Assembly: GCF_041432775.1 (NCBI RefSeq)
Contig: NZ_JAPWAG010000007.1
Coordinates: 1-64,000 of the forward strand
DNA length: 64,000 bases
Direction: 5' to 3'
From: Pauljensenia sp902373545
Lineage (GTDB): Bacteria > Actinomycetota > Actinomycetes > Actinomycetales > Actinomycetaceae
Shown here: positions 1-10,000 of the stretch, piece after piece
Layout: each line of letters opens with the position of its first letter
How positions within the stretch are numbered: the first letter of the stretch is position 1
Position numbers and translations under genes: made by a program
The notes under the pieces: generated by a model
What the model saw: the letters and a program-made list of their open reading frames with translations, nothing else
Databases searched by the model: none
Told to the model about the DNA's origin: nothing

Positions 1-169
1 CTAGGCGCACTCTCTTGACCTTCGCGCACCACAGCAGCTATCCTGGACACCAGGACAAGGGCTGAAACGGATACTTGGCAGCGCGAGCTGTTAGATGATG
101 ACCGCGAAACCTGACGAACCAGAGCCTCGTAATAGCTCACTCGTGAGCGGCAGACTGACGTCGGTCCTG

Positions 170-200
170 AAAACCCCCTTCCCTTTGGGTTGGGGGTTTT
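170..200. terminator. Rho-independent terminator hairpin
   Basis: An AAAACCCCC arm faces a GGGGGTTTT arm across a short spacer that itself holds CCC/GGG. The T-run on both strands means it can stop transcription either way. No gene is visible in the first 300 bases of the window apart from this and the hairpin at 262-293, so it probably ends a gene left of the window. A smaller inverted repeat (GCTCAC/GTGAGC) lies near 135-148. Confidence 0.55.
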
Positions 201-261
201 GTGTTGCCCGATTGAGCAGCTGTCGCGCCCAAGTCAGCCGCATCGTCGGGTGTGAGCAAAA

Positions 262-293
262 GAAAGCCCCGGACCAGCTGGCCCGGGGCTTTC
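262..293 (-). terminator. Terminator of tRNA-Gly
   Basis: An 11-base stem (GAAAGCCCCGG with CCGGGGCTTTC) lies eight bases past the 3' end of the minus-strand tRNA-Gly, followed on that strand by CTTTTG. Position and tail fit a Rho-independent stop for the tRNA transcript. Confidence 0.7.
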
Positions 294-300
294 CGTATTG

Positions 301-374
301 TGGAGCGGATGACGGGAATCGAACCCGCGTGATCTGCTTGGAAGGCAGAGGCTCTACCATTGAGCTACATCCGC
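301..374 (-). tRNA. tRNA-Gly (anticodon TCC)
   Basis: Read on the minus strand, a perfect 7-bp acceptor stem (GCGGATG with CATCCGC) encloses a normal cloverleaf. The anticodon loop CTTCCAA on a TCTGC/GCAGA stem gives anticodon TCC. The T arm carries TTCGATT, and CCA is genome-encoded at 301-303. It decodes GGA. Confidence 0.95.
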
Positions 375-474
375 GTACCCCCGAAGGGGACACGCAAGAT
401 CCTAGCGTCAAACGTCCACGTGCGCGACATTTAGAATCCCCTCCCGTATGATGGGGCAACGGACACACGTCCAT

Positions 475-551
<77 letters not shown>

Positions 552-598
552 ACAGCGGCAGCAATGTCGCAACGGCCACAACGAGCAGGGGAGGGGCC

Positions 599-880
599 AT
601 GCCGTCCTACCGGACCATCCTCACGGTCACCACCCTGGCACCCGGACGCCGCCCCGAAGAAGTCGAACAGGCGGCGCGCCGGGTCACCCGACTCGAATCC
701 TGGGACATCGCCATCGCCGCAGGGCAGCCCCGTGTCACCGCCCGATTCACCGCCGTTGACGACGCCGAGGCCCGAGCTACGCACGCCGCGATCGTCGGTG
801 GCGTGCGTGAGGTTGCGAACGTGCCTCGGGCGCGATTGGCAGCCGTCGTGCGCGGTCGCTCCCACTACCTGACCCCCTAA
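599..880 (+). CDS. Small hypothetical protein
   Basis: A 93-residue protein begins MPSYRTILTV, with a purine-rich ribosome site (GGGGAGGGG) just before the ATG. I chose this start because the longer in-frame reading starts inside tRNA-Pro. The sequence is soluble-looking, with no signal peptide or membrane segment: a beta-like N-terminus, then an acidic/Arg-rich helical stretch, ending in SHYLTP. I do not recognise a family. Its compact size and good codon use suggest a real gene that stands alone between tRNA-Pro and the tig leader. Confidence 0.5.
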   Translation: MPSYRTILTVTTLAPGRRPEEVEQAARRVTRLESWDIAIAAGQPRVTARFTAVDDAEARATHAAIVGGVREVANVPRARLAAVVRGRSHYLTP

Positions 881-1048
881 CGAGCCCCGATCCGACAAGC
901 CAGCCCAGGCCTCGTTCCAGGCCCTACGGGAGCGACACGCGTGTGTGATTGCGCACGAGAAGGGGCCGTGATCGGCTCCATACACCCGTTTTGGCACGGC
1001 GAAGAGAGACATCGTGGGGGCCGTAGCGTACACTGGGCGAGTTGTTAT

Positions 1049-1065
1049 ACGCCCAAAATGGGCGT
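1049..1065. promoter_or_regulatory. Inverted repeat in the tig leader
   Basis: ACGCCC and GGGCGT flank AAAAT about 35 bases before the tig start codon. It could be an operator or a leader hairpin. No matching regulator is identifiable, and I could not place a confident promoter in the 881-1098 gap. Confidence 0.3.
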
Positions 1066-1098
1066 TCCCCCGATTTGTAGACTACGGAGCGTACGCAC

Positions 1099-2418
1099 GT
1101 GAAGAGCACCGTTGAAACCCTCGAGCCCACCAAGGTTCGTCTGACCGTTGAGGTTCCCTTCGAGGAACTGAAGTCCGAGATGGACAAGGCGTACAAGGAG
1201 ATCGCCGGACAGGTCAACATCCCCGGCTTCCGTAAGGGCCACGTGCCTCCGCGCATCATCGACCAGCGCTTCGGCCGCGCCGCCGTCATCGAGCAGGTCG
1301 TCAACCAGGTCCTGCCCGGCCACTACTCCGACGCCGTCAACGAGAACGACCTGCGCCCCATGGCTCAGCCCACCGTCGACGTCACCGAGATCCCCAACGT
1401 GACCGGCGCCCAGGGCGGCCAGCTCGTCTTCACTGCCGAGGTTGACGTCGTCCCCGCCTTCGAGCTGCCCGAGATCGACGAGTCCATCGTCGTCGAGGTC
1501 GCCCCCACCGAGGTCACCGACGAGGACGTGGAGAAGGAACTCGAGGACCTGCGCGGCCGCTTCGCGACCCTCAAGACCATCAACCGCAAGGCCAAGACCG
1601 GCGACTTCGCGACCATCGACCTGGTCGCTACCATCAACGGCGAGCAGGTTGACTCCGCCTCCGACGTCTCCTACGAGATTGGCTCGGGCACCATGCTCGA
1701 CGGCCAGGACACCGCCCTGCGCGGCACCAAGGCCGGCGACGAGGTCACCTTCACGTCCACGCTCAAGGGCGGCGACCACGAGGGTGAAGAGGCCGAGGTC
1801 ACCATCACCGTCAAGGCCATGAAGGCGCGCGAGCTGCCCAAGGCCGACGACGACTTCGCCCAGATGGTCTCCGAATTCGACACTATGGAGGAGCTCACCG
1901 AGGACCTGAAGAAGCAGGCCGCCGAGTCCAAGGAGTCCCAGCAGGCCCTCGCCGCGCGCGATGCCCTTATCGACGTCCTGCTGGACAAGGTCGAGATCGT
2001 CCTGCCCGAGTCCGCGGTCGACCACCAGGTCGAGCACCGCGTCGGCGAGGACGCCAAGCCCAACGAGAAGAAGGAAGCCCGCGAGGCTGTCGAGAAGGAG
2101 ATCCGCACCGAGCTGCTCTCCGAGGCCCTGGCCAAGAAGTTCGACGTGCAGGTCTCCCAGCAGGAGCTGATCGACTACGCGATCCAGATGTCGCAGAACT
2201 TCGGCATTGACATCAACCAGCTGTTCTCCTCCTCCCAGCAGATGGCTAACGTTGTGGCCGACCTGGGCCGCTCGAAGGCTCTCATCGAGGCCCTCAAGGT
2301 CGTCACCGTCAAGGACACGAACGGCGCCGACGTCGACCTGTCCAAGTTCTTCGGCACCGATCCGGCCGCCGAAGAGGGTGCGGAGATCATCACCGAGGTG
2401 GCCGACGAGCAGGAGTGA
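1099..2418 (+). CDS. tig: Trigger factor (ribosome-associated chaperone, PPIase)
   Basis: A 439-residue trigger factor, the chaperone that meets nascent chains at the ribosome exit tunnel. The N-terminal ribosome-binding domain carries the signature GFRKG at residues 43-47. A central FKBP-type PPIase domain spans roughly residues 160-245, and the helical C-terminal arms follow, ending in an acidic tail. The start is GTG. As in many bacteria it sits directly before clpP and clpX, linking folding to proteolysis. It is followed by its own terminator, so it is probably a separate transcript from clpP1. Confidence 0.96.
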   Translation: MKSTVETLEPTKVRLTVEVPFEELKSEMDKAYKEIAGQVNIPGFRKGHVPPRIIDQRFGRAAVIEQVVNQVLPGHYSDAVNENDLRPMAQPTVDVTEIPNVTGAQGGQLVFTAEVDVVPAFELPEIDESIVVEVAPTEVTDEDVEKELEDLRGRFATLKTINRKAKTGDFATIDLVATINGEQVDSASDVSYEIGSGTMLDGQDTALRGTKAGDEVTFTSTLKGGDHEGEEAEVTITVKAMKARELPKADDDFAQMVSEFDTMEELTEDLKKQAAESKESQQALAARDALIDVLLDKVEIVLPESAVDHQVEHRVGEDAKPNEKKEAREAVEKEIRTELLSEALAKKFDVQVSQQELIDYAIQMSQNFGIDINQLFSSSQQMANVVADLGRSKALIEALKVVTVKDTNGADVDLSKFFGTDPAAEEGAEIITEVADEQE

Positions 2419-2463
2419 GTGAGGGCGCGGTCCCATCCGCGTTCGATCACCCCGATCTGACGA

Positions 2464-2493
2464 CGAGGGGCGAGGCTACGGCCTCGCCCCTCG
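2464..2493 (+). terminator. tig terminator hairpin with TACG tetraloop
   Basis: A perfect 13-bp stem (CGAGGGGCGAGGC with its complement) closes a TACG loop flanked by C and G, the extra-stable UNCG tetraloop class. It starts 45 bases after the tig stop. There is no T-tract, so it may act as a tail-less terminator or an mRNA-stabilising hairpin. Confidence 0.6.
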
Positions 2494-2607
2494 AGCACAT
2501 GTGCCGACAGCGAAACGGCGGCCCGGCGCGCGCACGAGCGGGCGCGCACCGGGTACGGTTGACACCAATGGGGCCGCTTGGGCCCGCGAACAGACGAGGA
2601 GGTACGC

Positions 2608-3219
2608 GTGAGCGTGCACAATACCGGGGCTGCCGGCGAAGGCTCGCAGCTGGGACTGGGCGACTCGGTCTACCAGCGCCTGCTCAAGGAGCGCATCATT
2701 TGGCTGGGCGGCGAGGTTCGCGATGACAATGCGAACGCGATCTGCGCGCAGCTGCTGCTGCTCGCGGCAGAGGACCCGGACCGCGACATCTACCTGTACA
2801 TCAACTCGCCCGGCGGCTCGGTGACGGCCGGCATGGCCATCTACGACACGATGCAGTACATCAAGCCGGACGTCGTCACGGTCGGCATGGGCCTGGCCGC
2901 GTCGATGGGCCAGTTCCTGCTCACTGCGGGCGCGCCCGGCAAGCGCTACATCACGCCCCACACCCGCGTCCTGCTGCACCAGCCCCTGGGCGGTGCGGGC
3001 GGCTCCGCGACGGAGATTCGCATCAACGCGGACCTGATCTTGGGCATGAAGAAGGAACTCGCAGCCATCACCGCGTCTCGAACGGGTAAGACCGTTGAGC
3101 AGGTGGAGGCCGACGGCGATCGCGACCACTGGTTCACGGCGCAGGAGGCCCTCGAGTACGGCTTCGTTGACCGCGTGATCGACAGCCCGCAGGAGATCGG
3201 AACGCGAGGAGAGAACTGA
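2608..3219 (+). CDS. clpP1: ATP-dependent Clp protease proteolytic subunit 1
   Basis: A 203-residue ClpP serine protease subunit. The catalytic triad is readable as Ser99 (in GLAASMGQF), His124 (VLLHQP) and Asp173 (DRDHWF). The NSPGGSV motif lies near residues 66-72. I place the start at GTG 2608, five bases after AGGAGG, rather than at an upstream in-frame codon. Actinobacteria typically need two different ClpP rings, and the second subunit follows with a one-base overlap (TGATG), so the two are translationally coupled. Confidence 0.95.
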   Translation: MSVHNTGAAGEGSQLGLGDSVYQRLLKERIIWLGGEVRDDNANAICAQLLLLAAEDPDRDIYLYINSPGGSVTAGMAIYDTMQYIKPDVVTVGMGLAASMGQFLLTAGAPGKRYITPHTRVLLHQPLGGAGGSATEIRINADLILGMKKELAAITASRTGKTVEQVEADGDRDHWFTAQEALEYGFVDRVIDSPQEIGTRGEN

Positions 3220-3863
3220 TGAGCACTCAGCCCTACTTTGAGGCGGTCGCCCGCCAGATGCCGCAGGCCCGCTATGTGCTGCCCGATTTCGAGGAGCGCA
3301 CGGCTTACGGTTTCCGCCGCCAGAATCCCTACACGAAGCTGTTCGAGGACCGCATCGTGTTCCTGGGCGTGCAGGTCGATGACGCCAGCGCGGACGACGT
3401 GATGGCGCAGCTCCTGGTCCTAGAGTCCCAGGATCCGGATTCGCTGATCACCATGTACATCAACTCGCCCGGCGGCTCCTTCACGGCGCTGACCGCGATC
3501 TACGACACGATGCAGTACATCAAGCCGCAGGTGCAGACGGTGTGCCTGGGCCAGGCCGCCTCCGCAGCGGCCGTGCTGCTGGCGGCTGGTTCGCCCGGCA
3601 AGCGCCTGGCGCTGCCCAACGCTCGTATCCTTATTCACCAGCCGGCGATGGAGGGTATGCAGGGGCAGGCCTCGGACATTCAGATCGTCGCCGACGAGAT
3701 CGACCGCATGCGCGCGTGGCTCGAGGACACCATCTCGAAGCACTCGGGCAAGCCGGTGGAGCAGGTGCGTCGCGACATCGAGCGCGACAAGATCCTCACC
3801 GCCCCGCAGGCCGCCGAGTATGGCCTGATCGACCAGGTGCTGGAGTCTCGTAAGGCTCTGTGA
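3219..3863 (+). CDS. clpP2: ATP-dependent Clp protease proteolytic subunit 2
   Basis: The second ClpP paralogue, 214 residues with a longer N-terminal extension. The triad is Ser115 (GQAASAAAV), His140 (ILIHQP) and Asp190 (ERDKIL). Its ATG overlaps the clpP1 stop. In actinobacteria ClpP1 and ClpP2 form a mixed tetradecamer that works with ClpX or ClpC. A hairpin made of two copies of the dispersed 14-base repeat follows, so clpX is probably transcribed from its own promoter. Confidence 0.95.
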   Translation: MSTQPYFEAVARQMPQARYVLPDFEERTAYGFRRQNPYTKLFEDRIVFLGVQVDDASADDVMAQLLVLESQDPDSLITMYINSPGGSFTALTAIYDTMQYIKPQVQTVCLGQAASAAAVLLAAGSPGKRLALPNARILIHQPAMEGMQGQASDIQIVADEIDRMRAWLEDTISKHSGKPVEQVRRDIERDKILTAPQAAEYGLIDQVLESRKAL

Positions 3864-3876
3864 CGTTCTCGTCATC

Positions 3877-3931
3877 GACGAGGCCGTGGCTGCCCCGCGC
3901 GCATATGCGTGGTGGGTGCCACGGCCTCGTT
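3877..3931. terminator. Inverted pair of the dispersed 14-mer after clpP2
   Basis: GACGAGGCCGTGGC at 3877-3890 faces GCCACGGCCTCGTT at 3918-3931, 13 bases after the clpP2 stop. The two arms can form a long G+C-rich hairpin followed by TGTTATTT, which fits a terminator. Both arms belong to the repeat family found throughout the window. Confidence 0.7.
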
Positions 3932-3967
3932 GTTATTTGCCTGGTCAGACGGTTGCCGCGCTGACAA

Positions 3968-3996
3968 TTGTCGGCTACAGGTGAACTTTTCATAAC
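3968..3996 (+). promoter_or_regulatory. Candidate clpX promoter
   Basis: TTGTCG at 3968-3973 and CATAAC at 3991-3996 are separated by 17 bases, in the gap between the clpP2 terminator and clpX. This is a plausible sigma-70-type promoter by spacing only. Confidence 0.35.
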
Positions 3997-4105
3997 AATA
4001 GGCGTGGCTAAGCGGGAATATCCCTCGCGTGCACTACGTTATTTGCTAGTAAGTGCGAAAGCACATCCGACCGAATGGCAAAATGTTCAACACCTTGGAG
4101 GTCTC

Positions 4106-5365
4106 GTGGCTCGTCTGACTGATGGCGCGGAACTGCTCAAGTGCTCTTTCTGCGGGAAGAGCCAGAAGCAGGTACGTAAGCTCATTGGCGGCTCCGGCGC
4201 ATATATCTGCGACGAGTGCATTGAGCTGTGCAACGAGATCATCGAGGAGGAACTCGGTTCGCAGCAGTCCTCCTCGTCTGCGACGCCGCTGCCAAAGCCG
4301 CGCGAAATTAACGAATTCCTCAATACTTGGGTGATCGGTCAGGATCGGGCCAAGCGTGCGCTGTCCGTGGCCGTGTATAACCACTACAAGCGTATTCGTT
4401 CGCGCGAAGCTGGCAACGCGGAAGACATGTTGGGTACCAAGTCCAACATCTTGCTCCTGGGTCCCACGGGCACGGGCAAGACCCACCTGGCGCGCTGCCT
4501 CGCCCGTCTCCTCGACGTGCCTTTCGCGATCGTGGACGCGACTGCCCTGACTGAGGCCGGCTACGTGGGCGAGGACGTGGAGAACATCCTCCTGCGCCTC
4601 ATCCAGGAGGCCGACGGCGACATCAAGAAGGCCGAGAAGGGCATCATCTACGTCGACGAGATCGACAAGATCGGCCGCAAGGCCGAGAATGCCTCCATCA
4701 CACGCGACGTGTCGGGCGAGGGTGTGCAGCAGGCTCTCCTGAAGATCATCGAGGGCACGGTCGCCTCCGTTCCTCCCACGGGCGGACGCAAGCACCCCCA
4801 TCAGCAGTTCCTGGAGATCGACACCTCCGGCATCCTGTTCATTGCGGCTGGCGCTTTCGCCGGCATCGAAGACATCGTCAAAGCCCGCCTGGGTCGACGC
4901 TCCACGGGCTTTGGCTCCGAGCTCAAGAGCGCCTCGGAGATGGGCGACCTCTACGAAGCCGTCAGCGCCGAGGACCTGCACAAGTTCGGCATGATCCCCG
5001 AGTTCATCGGCCGTCTGCCCATCCTGACTTCCACGAAGGAACTCACGGAGGAGGACCTGGTGCGCGTCCTCACCGAGCCGTCGAACTCGCTGGTGCGCCA
5101 GTATCAGCACCTCTTCGAGCTTGACGACATGGACCTGGAATTCACGCACGAGGCGCTGCTGGCGATTGCCGCGCTCGCGAACGAGCGCAAGACCGGCGCC
5201 CGAGGCCTGTCTTCGATCATGGAACAAACCCTCTCGGACCTCATGTTCGATCTGCCCAGCCGCGACGACGTCGCCCGCGTGCTCGTCACTCGCGACCTGG
5301 TCGAGGGGTTTGGCGAGGCCGAGCTGTACCCCGAACGCTCCTCGGAAGGCAAACGCAGCGCCTGA
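4106..5365 (+). CDS. clpX: ClpX, AAA+ unfoldase subunit of Clp protease
   Basis: A 419-residue ClpX that unfolds substrates and feeds them to ClpP1P2. The N-terminal zinc-binding domain has Cys13/Cys16 (CSFC) and Cys35/Cys38 (CDEC). The Walker A motif GPTGTGKT is at residues 119-126. The Walker B (VDEIDKIG) and a pore-loop GYVGED are visible. The GTG start at 4106 follows TTGGAGGT at good spacing. The longer upstream reading has no ribosome site and is not family-like. Confidence 0.96.
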   Translation: MARLTDGAELLKCSFCGKSQKQVRKLIGGSGAYICDECIELCNEIIEEELGSQQSSSSATPLPKPREINEFLNTWVIGQDRAKRALSVAVYNHYKRIRSREAGNAEDMLGTKSNILLLGPTGTGKTHLARCLARLLDVPFAIVDATALTEAGYVGEDVENILLRLIQEADGDIKKAEKGIIYVDEIDKIGRKAENASITRDVSGEGVQQALLKIIEGTVASVPPTGGRKHPHQQFLEIDTSGILFIAAGAFAGIEDIVKARLGRRSTGFGSELKSASEMGDLYEAVSAEDLHKFGMIPEFIGRLPILTSTKELTEEDLVRVLTEPSNSLVRQYQHLFELDDMDLEFTHEALLAIAALANERKTGARGLSSIMEQTLSDLMFDLPSRDDVARVLVTRDLVEGFGEAELYPERSSEGKRSA

Positions 5366-5413
5366 TCCCTCCCGCTACACTGAGGCTCAGTCGAAACGAT
5401 AGGGGAGGAAGTC

Positions 5414-5770
5414 ATGGCAGAGCGTGACGAGGCCGTTGTGTCCGCGTCGGCGGACCGCGGAGTGAGCGGCGTACCCGCTGAGCTTGCGCAGGCGCGTGTC
5501 ACGATCGACAACATTGATGCGGCCCTGGTTCATATCCTGGCTGAGCGTTTCCGTTGCACGCAGCGCGTCGGACACATCAAGGCGCGCCTGGATCTGCCGC
5601 CCGCCGACCCCGAGCGCGAGGCTCGCCAGGTCGAGCGCCTGCGTGCGCTGGCCGCATCCTCTGGCCTTGACCCCGATTTCGCTGAAAAGTTCCTGGGCTT
5701 CATGGTGCGCGAAGTCATCCGCCACCACGAGGACATCAAGGCCGAGTACGACGAGGTGTCCCGCGCCTGA
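5414..5770 (+). CDS. Chorismate mutase, AroQ type
   Basis: A 118-residue all-helical chorismate mutase (chorismate to prephenate, phenylalanine/tyrosine pathway). The family pattern is readable: IDNIDAALVHILAERF, then RVGHIKA, then a C-terminal helix with VIRHHEDIK. A strong site (AGGGGAGGAAG) precedes the ATG. The N-terminal stretch of about 22 residues before the domain is variable and contains a partial copy of the dispersed repeat (GACGAGGCCGT at 5426, reading DEAV). It stands alone, not in an aromatic-amino-acid operon. Confidence 0.85.
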   Translation: MAERDEAVVSASADRGVSGVPAELAQARVTIDNIDAALVHILAERFRCTQRVGHIKARLDLPPADPEREARQVERLRALAASSGLDPDFAEKFLGFMVREVIRHHEDIKAEYDEVSRA

Positions 5771-5784
5771 GCTGGGCAAACCCC

Positions 5785-5798
5785 GCCCCGGCCTCGTC
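5785..5798 (-). repeat. Dispersed 14-mer, exact copy (intergenic)
   Basis: GCCCCGGCCTCGTC, the complement of GACGAGGCCGGGGC, 15 bases after the chorismate mutase stop and with no inverted partner nearby. Confidence 0.8.
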
Positions 5799-5898
5799 CA
5801 TCACACGGGCGGCGTGCCGGTGCGTTGGTTGCTCTGGGGACCCAGCCGGTCGGCTACACTGTCTCGCGTCGAACATCAGGTGTTGGGAATAGGGAGTC

Positions 5899-6924
5899 AT
5901 GGTTAATCTAGGCGACATTGCCAAGGCGACGGGGTTCTCGAAGGCCACCGTGTCTCGCGTCCTGTCGGGCGATCCGACCTTCATCGCGAAAGAATCCACC
6001 CGACACCGAGTGATTCAGGTCGCCAACGAGCTCGGCTACGCGCTGCGCACATCCCGCTCCAGCATCCCCCTGACCATCGCCGTGCTCGAAAACTTCGACC
6101 CGTCCAACGGTCCCCAAGACTCCTACTTTTCCAACGTGCGCGAGGCGCTGCGCGAACGCGCAGCCGAGAACATGATGTCTCTGACATTCTTCCCGGACGT
6201 GCGCGCCCTGGTCGAGGCCGGGCAAGACTACTCCGGCTTCGTGTCCCTTGGCCCCGCGCCCCTGACGCGGGACAACCTGGAGGCGCTGCACGAGGCGCTG
6301 CCCCACGGCGTGTTCATCGACATCAATCCCGCTCCCACGCTCTTCCACTCCGTGCGCCCCGACCTGCAACAGACCGTCATCGACGCAATCTACGCGCTGC
6401 GCGAGAGCGGCCGGGAGCGCATCGCGTTCATCGGGGGCGACGGGCACGTGATGGGCAGCCACGTGTTCGGCCAGGACCCGCGTACCGTCGCCTTTGACGA
6501 GTGGGCGCGCCTGCTGGCCATGCCCATCGAGGGTCTTGTCCGCGCCTCCGGCCCCTTCTCTGTGGACAACGGCCGACGCCAGGTCGACGAGCTGGTTGAG
6601 TCCCTGGGCGAGGACCTGCCCGACGCGATCCTGGTCGCCGCAGACTCCCTCGCCGTGGGCGTCCTCCAGGCGCTATCTGCGCGAGCGATCCGCGTGCCCG
6701 ATCAGGTCGCCGTCGTCTCCATCGACAACCTGGAGGTGTGCCAGTACACGGCCCCGCCGCTGAGCTCCTACGCGATAAAACGTTCCGAGCTGGCCGAGAC
6801 TGCCCTCATGCTGCTGTCCGACTCGATCGTGGGGCGCTTCACGCACAAGCATCACGTGCTTCTGTCGACTCAGCTGGTTGCGCGCCAGAGTTTCGTGCCC
6901 GCCACGGCCGAACCCGAGTCCTGA
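5899..6924 (+). CDS. LacI-family transcriptional regulator
   Basis: A 341-residue LacI/GalR repressor. The N-terminal helix-turn-helix (DIAKATGFSKATVSRVLSG) and hinge region occupy residues 4-60, followed by a periplasmic-binding-protein-like effector domain. AGGGAG lies six bases before the ATG. It converges on the beta-galactosidase gene and is the obvious regulator of that gene and the divergent symporter. A galactoside as effector is inferred from context. Confidence 0.88.
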   Translation: MVNLGDIAKATGFSKATVSRVLSGDPTFIAKESTRHRVIQVANELGYALRTSRSSIPLTIAVLENFDPSNGPQDSYFSNVREALRERAAENMMSLTFFPDVRALVEAGQDYSGFVSLGPAPLTRDNLEALHEALPHGVFIDINPAPTLFHSVRPDLQQTVIDAIYALRESGRERIAFIGGDGHVMGSHVFGQDPRTVAFDEWARLLAMPIEGLVRASGPFSVDNGRRQVDELVESLGEDLPDAILVAADSLAVGVLQALSARAIRVPDQVAVVSIDNLEVCQYTAPPLSSYAIKRSELAETALMLLSDSIVGRFTHKHHVLLSTQLVARQSFVPATAEPES

Positions 6925-6961
6925 GCGTCGGGTGGATCTCGCGTCGAGGGCCAATAGGCAG

Positions 6962-7001
6962 CCGGCGGCGGCGCGGTGGGTACTCACCGCGCCGCCGCCG
7001 G
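6962..7001. terminator. Bidirectional terminator between lacI-type gene and lacZ
   Basis: A perfect 17-bp stem (6962-6978 with 6985-7001) closes the six-base loop GGTACT between two convergent genes. It is followed by TTTC on the plus strand. Confidence 0.85.
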
Positions 7002-7008
7002 TTTCATC

Positions 7009-10000
7009 TCAGATGAGCGAGAGCGTCACGTCGAGGACCTGCGTGCCACTCGCGTCGACGTGGAACTCATCGTGGACCGGTGAGCCCCACGAGTCGTCGC
7101 CGCCGACCCCCATCTGAGCGGTGAGGAGGCGCAGGTAGGTCGCCGCGCGCCGCTCGGGTGCGGGCATCTCCCACCAGTGTGCGGCCTGCTCGATCTGGGC
7201 CGAGGAGTAGGGCAGGAGCGAGACGCCCAGCTCGCCGCGCGCCTCGATGCGCAGGCCGTGGCCCTCGGCGTCCCTCACCTCGCACCAGCGGGTTCCCGGG
7301 TGGTAGCCCGTCTCCTGGGGCACCGCGTAGGGCGCGAGTCCCTGCACCGCGCTGGCCTCCCACACGCCGAGGTTCGCCCCGTCCAGTCGGTCCGCGTACG
7401 CCTCAACGGGGCCGAGGCCGTAGAAGCGCAGGTGGTCAATCGAGGACGGCAGTGCCCACTCCACGCCGAAGCAGGGCATCGTCGGGAGTCCCTGTGCGCC
7501 CGGGTAGGTCGCGGTCAAGCGGATCGTGCCGTCGGCGCGCAGCTCGTAGCAGACCGGAACGATCACGTCCTCCAAGCCCGCGAGCTTGTACTCGTAGGTC
7601 ACGACAACGCCGCCGGGTCCCTCCTCGACGCTGGTGTCCACGCAGCGCGCGTAGGCACCCGCCGTCGTCCAGCACGCACGATCGAATCCGTGGCCGCACC
7701 CACGGTCGTTGTCCGTGAGCGGACGGAAGGTGGTCAGGCGCGGCGGGCGCAACACCATGGCCGTCTGGCCGCGCTTCCACTGGACGATGCCGCCCGCCGT
7801 GCGAGACAGCAGCGCCTCGTTGTCGCCCTCGCGCATGCCGATGTTCCAGCGGCCCACCGTGAAGGAGGCTCCGCCCGCAGGCGCGGTGTCGGCCACTTCG
7901 GGACGCGAGTGAATCGTCTGCCCGACGGACACGACATGTCCGGCCTCGCACCAGGGCGTATCGGAGGCCAGGACGAGCGCAGCCTCCAAAACGATCTCGC
8001 GCTGCGTGTCGGCCAGGAGGTCGCTCGGGCAACTCACGGCCACGGCGCTCTCCTCGCCGGGGGCAGCCACGGCCTCGTACGTCTCCTCCCACGCGACCTC
8101 GCCATCAGCGAGGACCCGGGCGCGGATGCACAGATCGGAGGCAGGGGCGGGCAGCGCCACCGCGGACACCGCGATCCCATCCGAGCTCGGAGTGAGCGTC
8201 ACGGGGGAGTAGAGGGCCTTGACGGCCTGCGCCTGGGGCTTAGGCGTACGATCCGCAAACAGGATGCCGTCGCAGGAGAACTCCCAGTCGCACGGGCGTT
8301 CGCCGAAGTCGCCGCCGTAGGCCAGGAACTCCCCACCCGACGCGGCCGTGGCCTCGTGGTACAGGGCCTGATCGACGAGGTCCCACATGAAACCGCCACC
8401 ATATTCGGGGTAGCTCTCCAACGCCGTGTAGAGCTGAAGACCACCCACCGAATTACCCATCGAGTGCATGTACTCGCACGACAGGTAGGGCTTCTTGGGA
8501 GCAGAGCGCAGGTACTCCTCAATCGCGTCGGGCAACGCGTACATGCGCGACTCGATATCGGAGGCGTCGTCGAACTCGCGATCCCAGGTCACGCCCTCGT
8601 AGTGGACCGGGCGTGCCGGATCCAGCTCGCGCGAGCGGCGGTACATCGAGCGGAACACCTCACCGCCATACGATTCGTTGCCCAGCGACCAGATCAGCAC
8701 GCTCGCGTGGTTACGATCCTGGAGCACCATCGACTCCACGCGATCCACGCACGCGCCCTCCCACTCCATCTTCGAACCCGGAATCGCCGTCTCGGGCGTC
8801 GGAATGTCGCCCGGCGTGCACCACGAGCCGTGGGTCTCCAGGTTCGCCTCGTCGATGACGTACAGGCCAAACTCGTCGCACAGATCCAGGAAACGCGTGT
8901 CGTTGGGGTAGTGGCTCGTACGAATCGCGTTGATGTTGAGCTGCTTGCACATGCGCACGTCCGTCACCATGTCCTCCATCGACATCGTTCGGCCCGTGCG
9001 CGGATCGAACTCGTGACGGTTGACTCCGCGGAAGATCAGGCGGCGCCCGTTGAGCATGAAGACGCCATCGACAATCTCGAAGCGACGGAATCCCACGCGC
9101 TGGCTCACGCGCTCCACGCTCACCCCGTCGGGGCCGCGCAGCTCGAGGGTCAGCGTGTACAGAGTCGGCGACTCCGCACTCCACGGGGACACCTCCGCCA
9201 GGTCGGCAGTCAGCTCCAGGCGCTCCGCACTCGCGGGCCCCTCGGTGCGCCATGCGACCTTTCCGTCCGGGTCCGTCAGCTCGGCGGCCACGGTCAGGCC
9301 CTCGCAGGCCCCCGCGATGGTGGCCGCGACGCTCAGGCCGCCCGAGCCGCTCGCGTGGTCGTAGTCGGCGCCCACCTCGAGGTTCTCCACGTGGGCCGCG
9401 GGCAGCGCCACCAGGCAGACCGAGCGGAACAGGCCGTGGAATCGCCAGGAGTCCTGGCCCTCCAGCCAGGAGGCGCTGGAGTGCTCGTAGCACACGACGA
9501 CGATATCGTGCTGCTCCCGGTCGTCGGCCAGGGCACCCGTGATGTCGAACTCGCTGGCCGTGTAGCCGTCCTCGCAGTAGCCGACGAACGTGCCGTCCAC
9601 CCAGATGTACAGGGCCGTCGCGAAGCCGTCGAAGCGCACTCGCACGCTGCCGCGCGCGTCCAGGGTCTGCGCCACGGCCTCGTCCAGTGTGAAGGAACGA
9701 CGGTAGACAGCGACGCGGCAGTTCGCGGGAGCAGTGGGGGCCTGCGGGTCCTCGTGCCCATCCCAGGGCATCTGGATGTTGACGTAAGCCGGGGGCCACA
9801 GTCCCTCGGTTTCAAGGGTGGAGGGGACGGGCACTGCATGCACGTGCCCCTCAGTGAACGCACTGGTGGGGTTCTCCAGCGACACGCACTTGCCGGAGGT
9901 CAGTGCCACCTCCCAGATTCCGTCGAGGCTCTGGCGGGGCGCTGTGGAGCGGTGCGAGGAGCGGGCGCTCAGTCGATTGACAGCGAAGGCCTGCGGATCG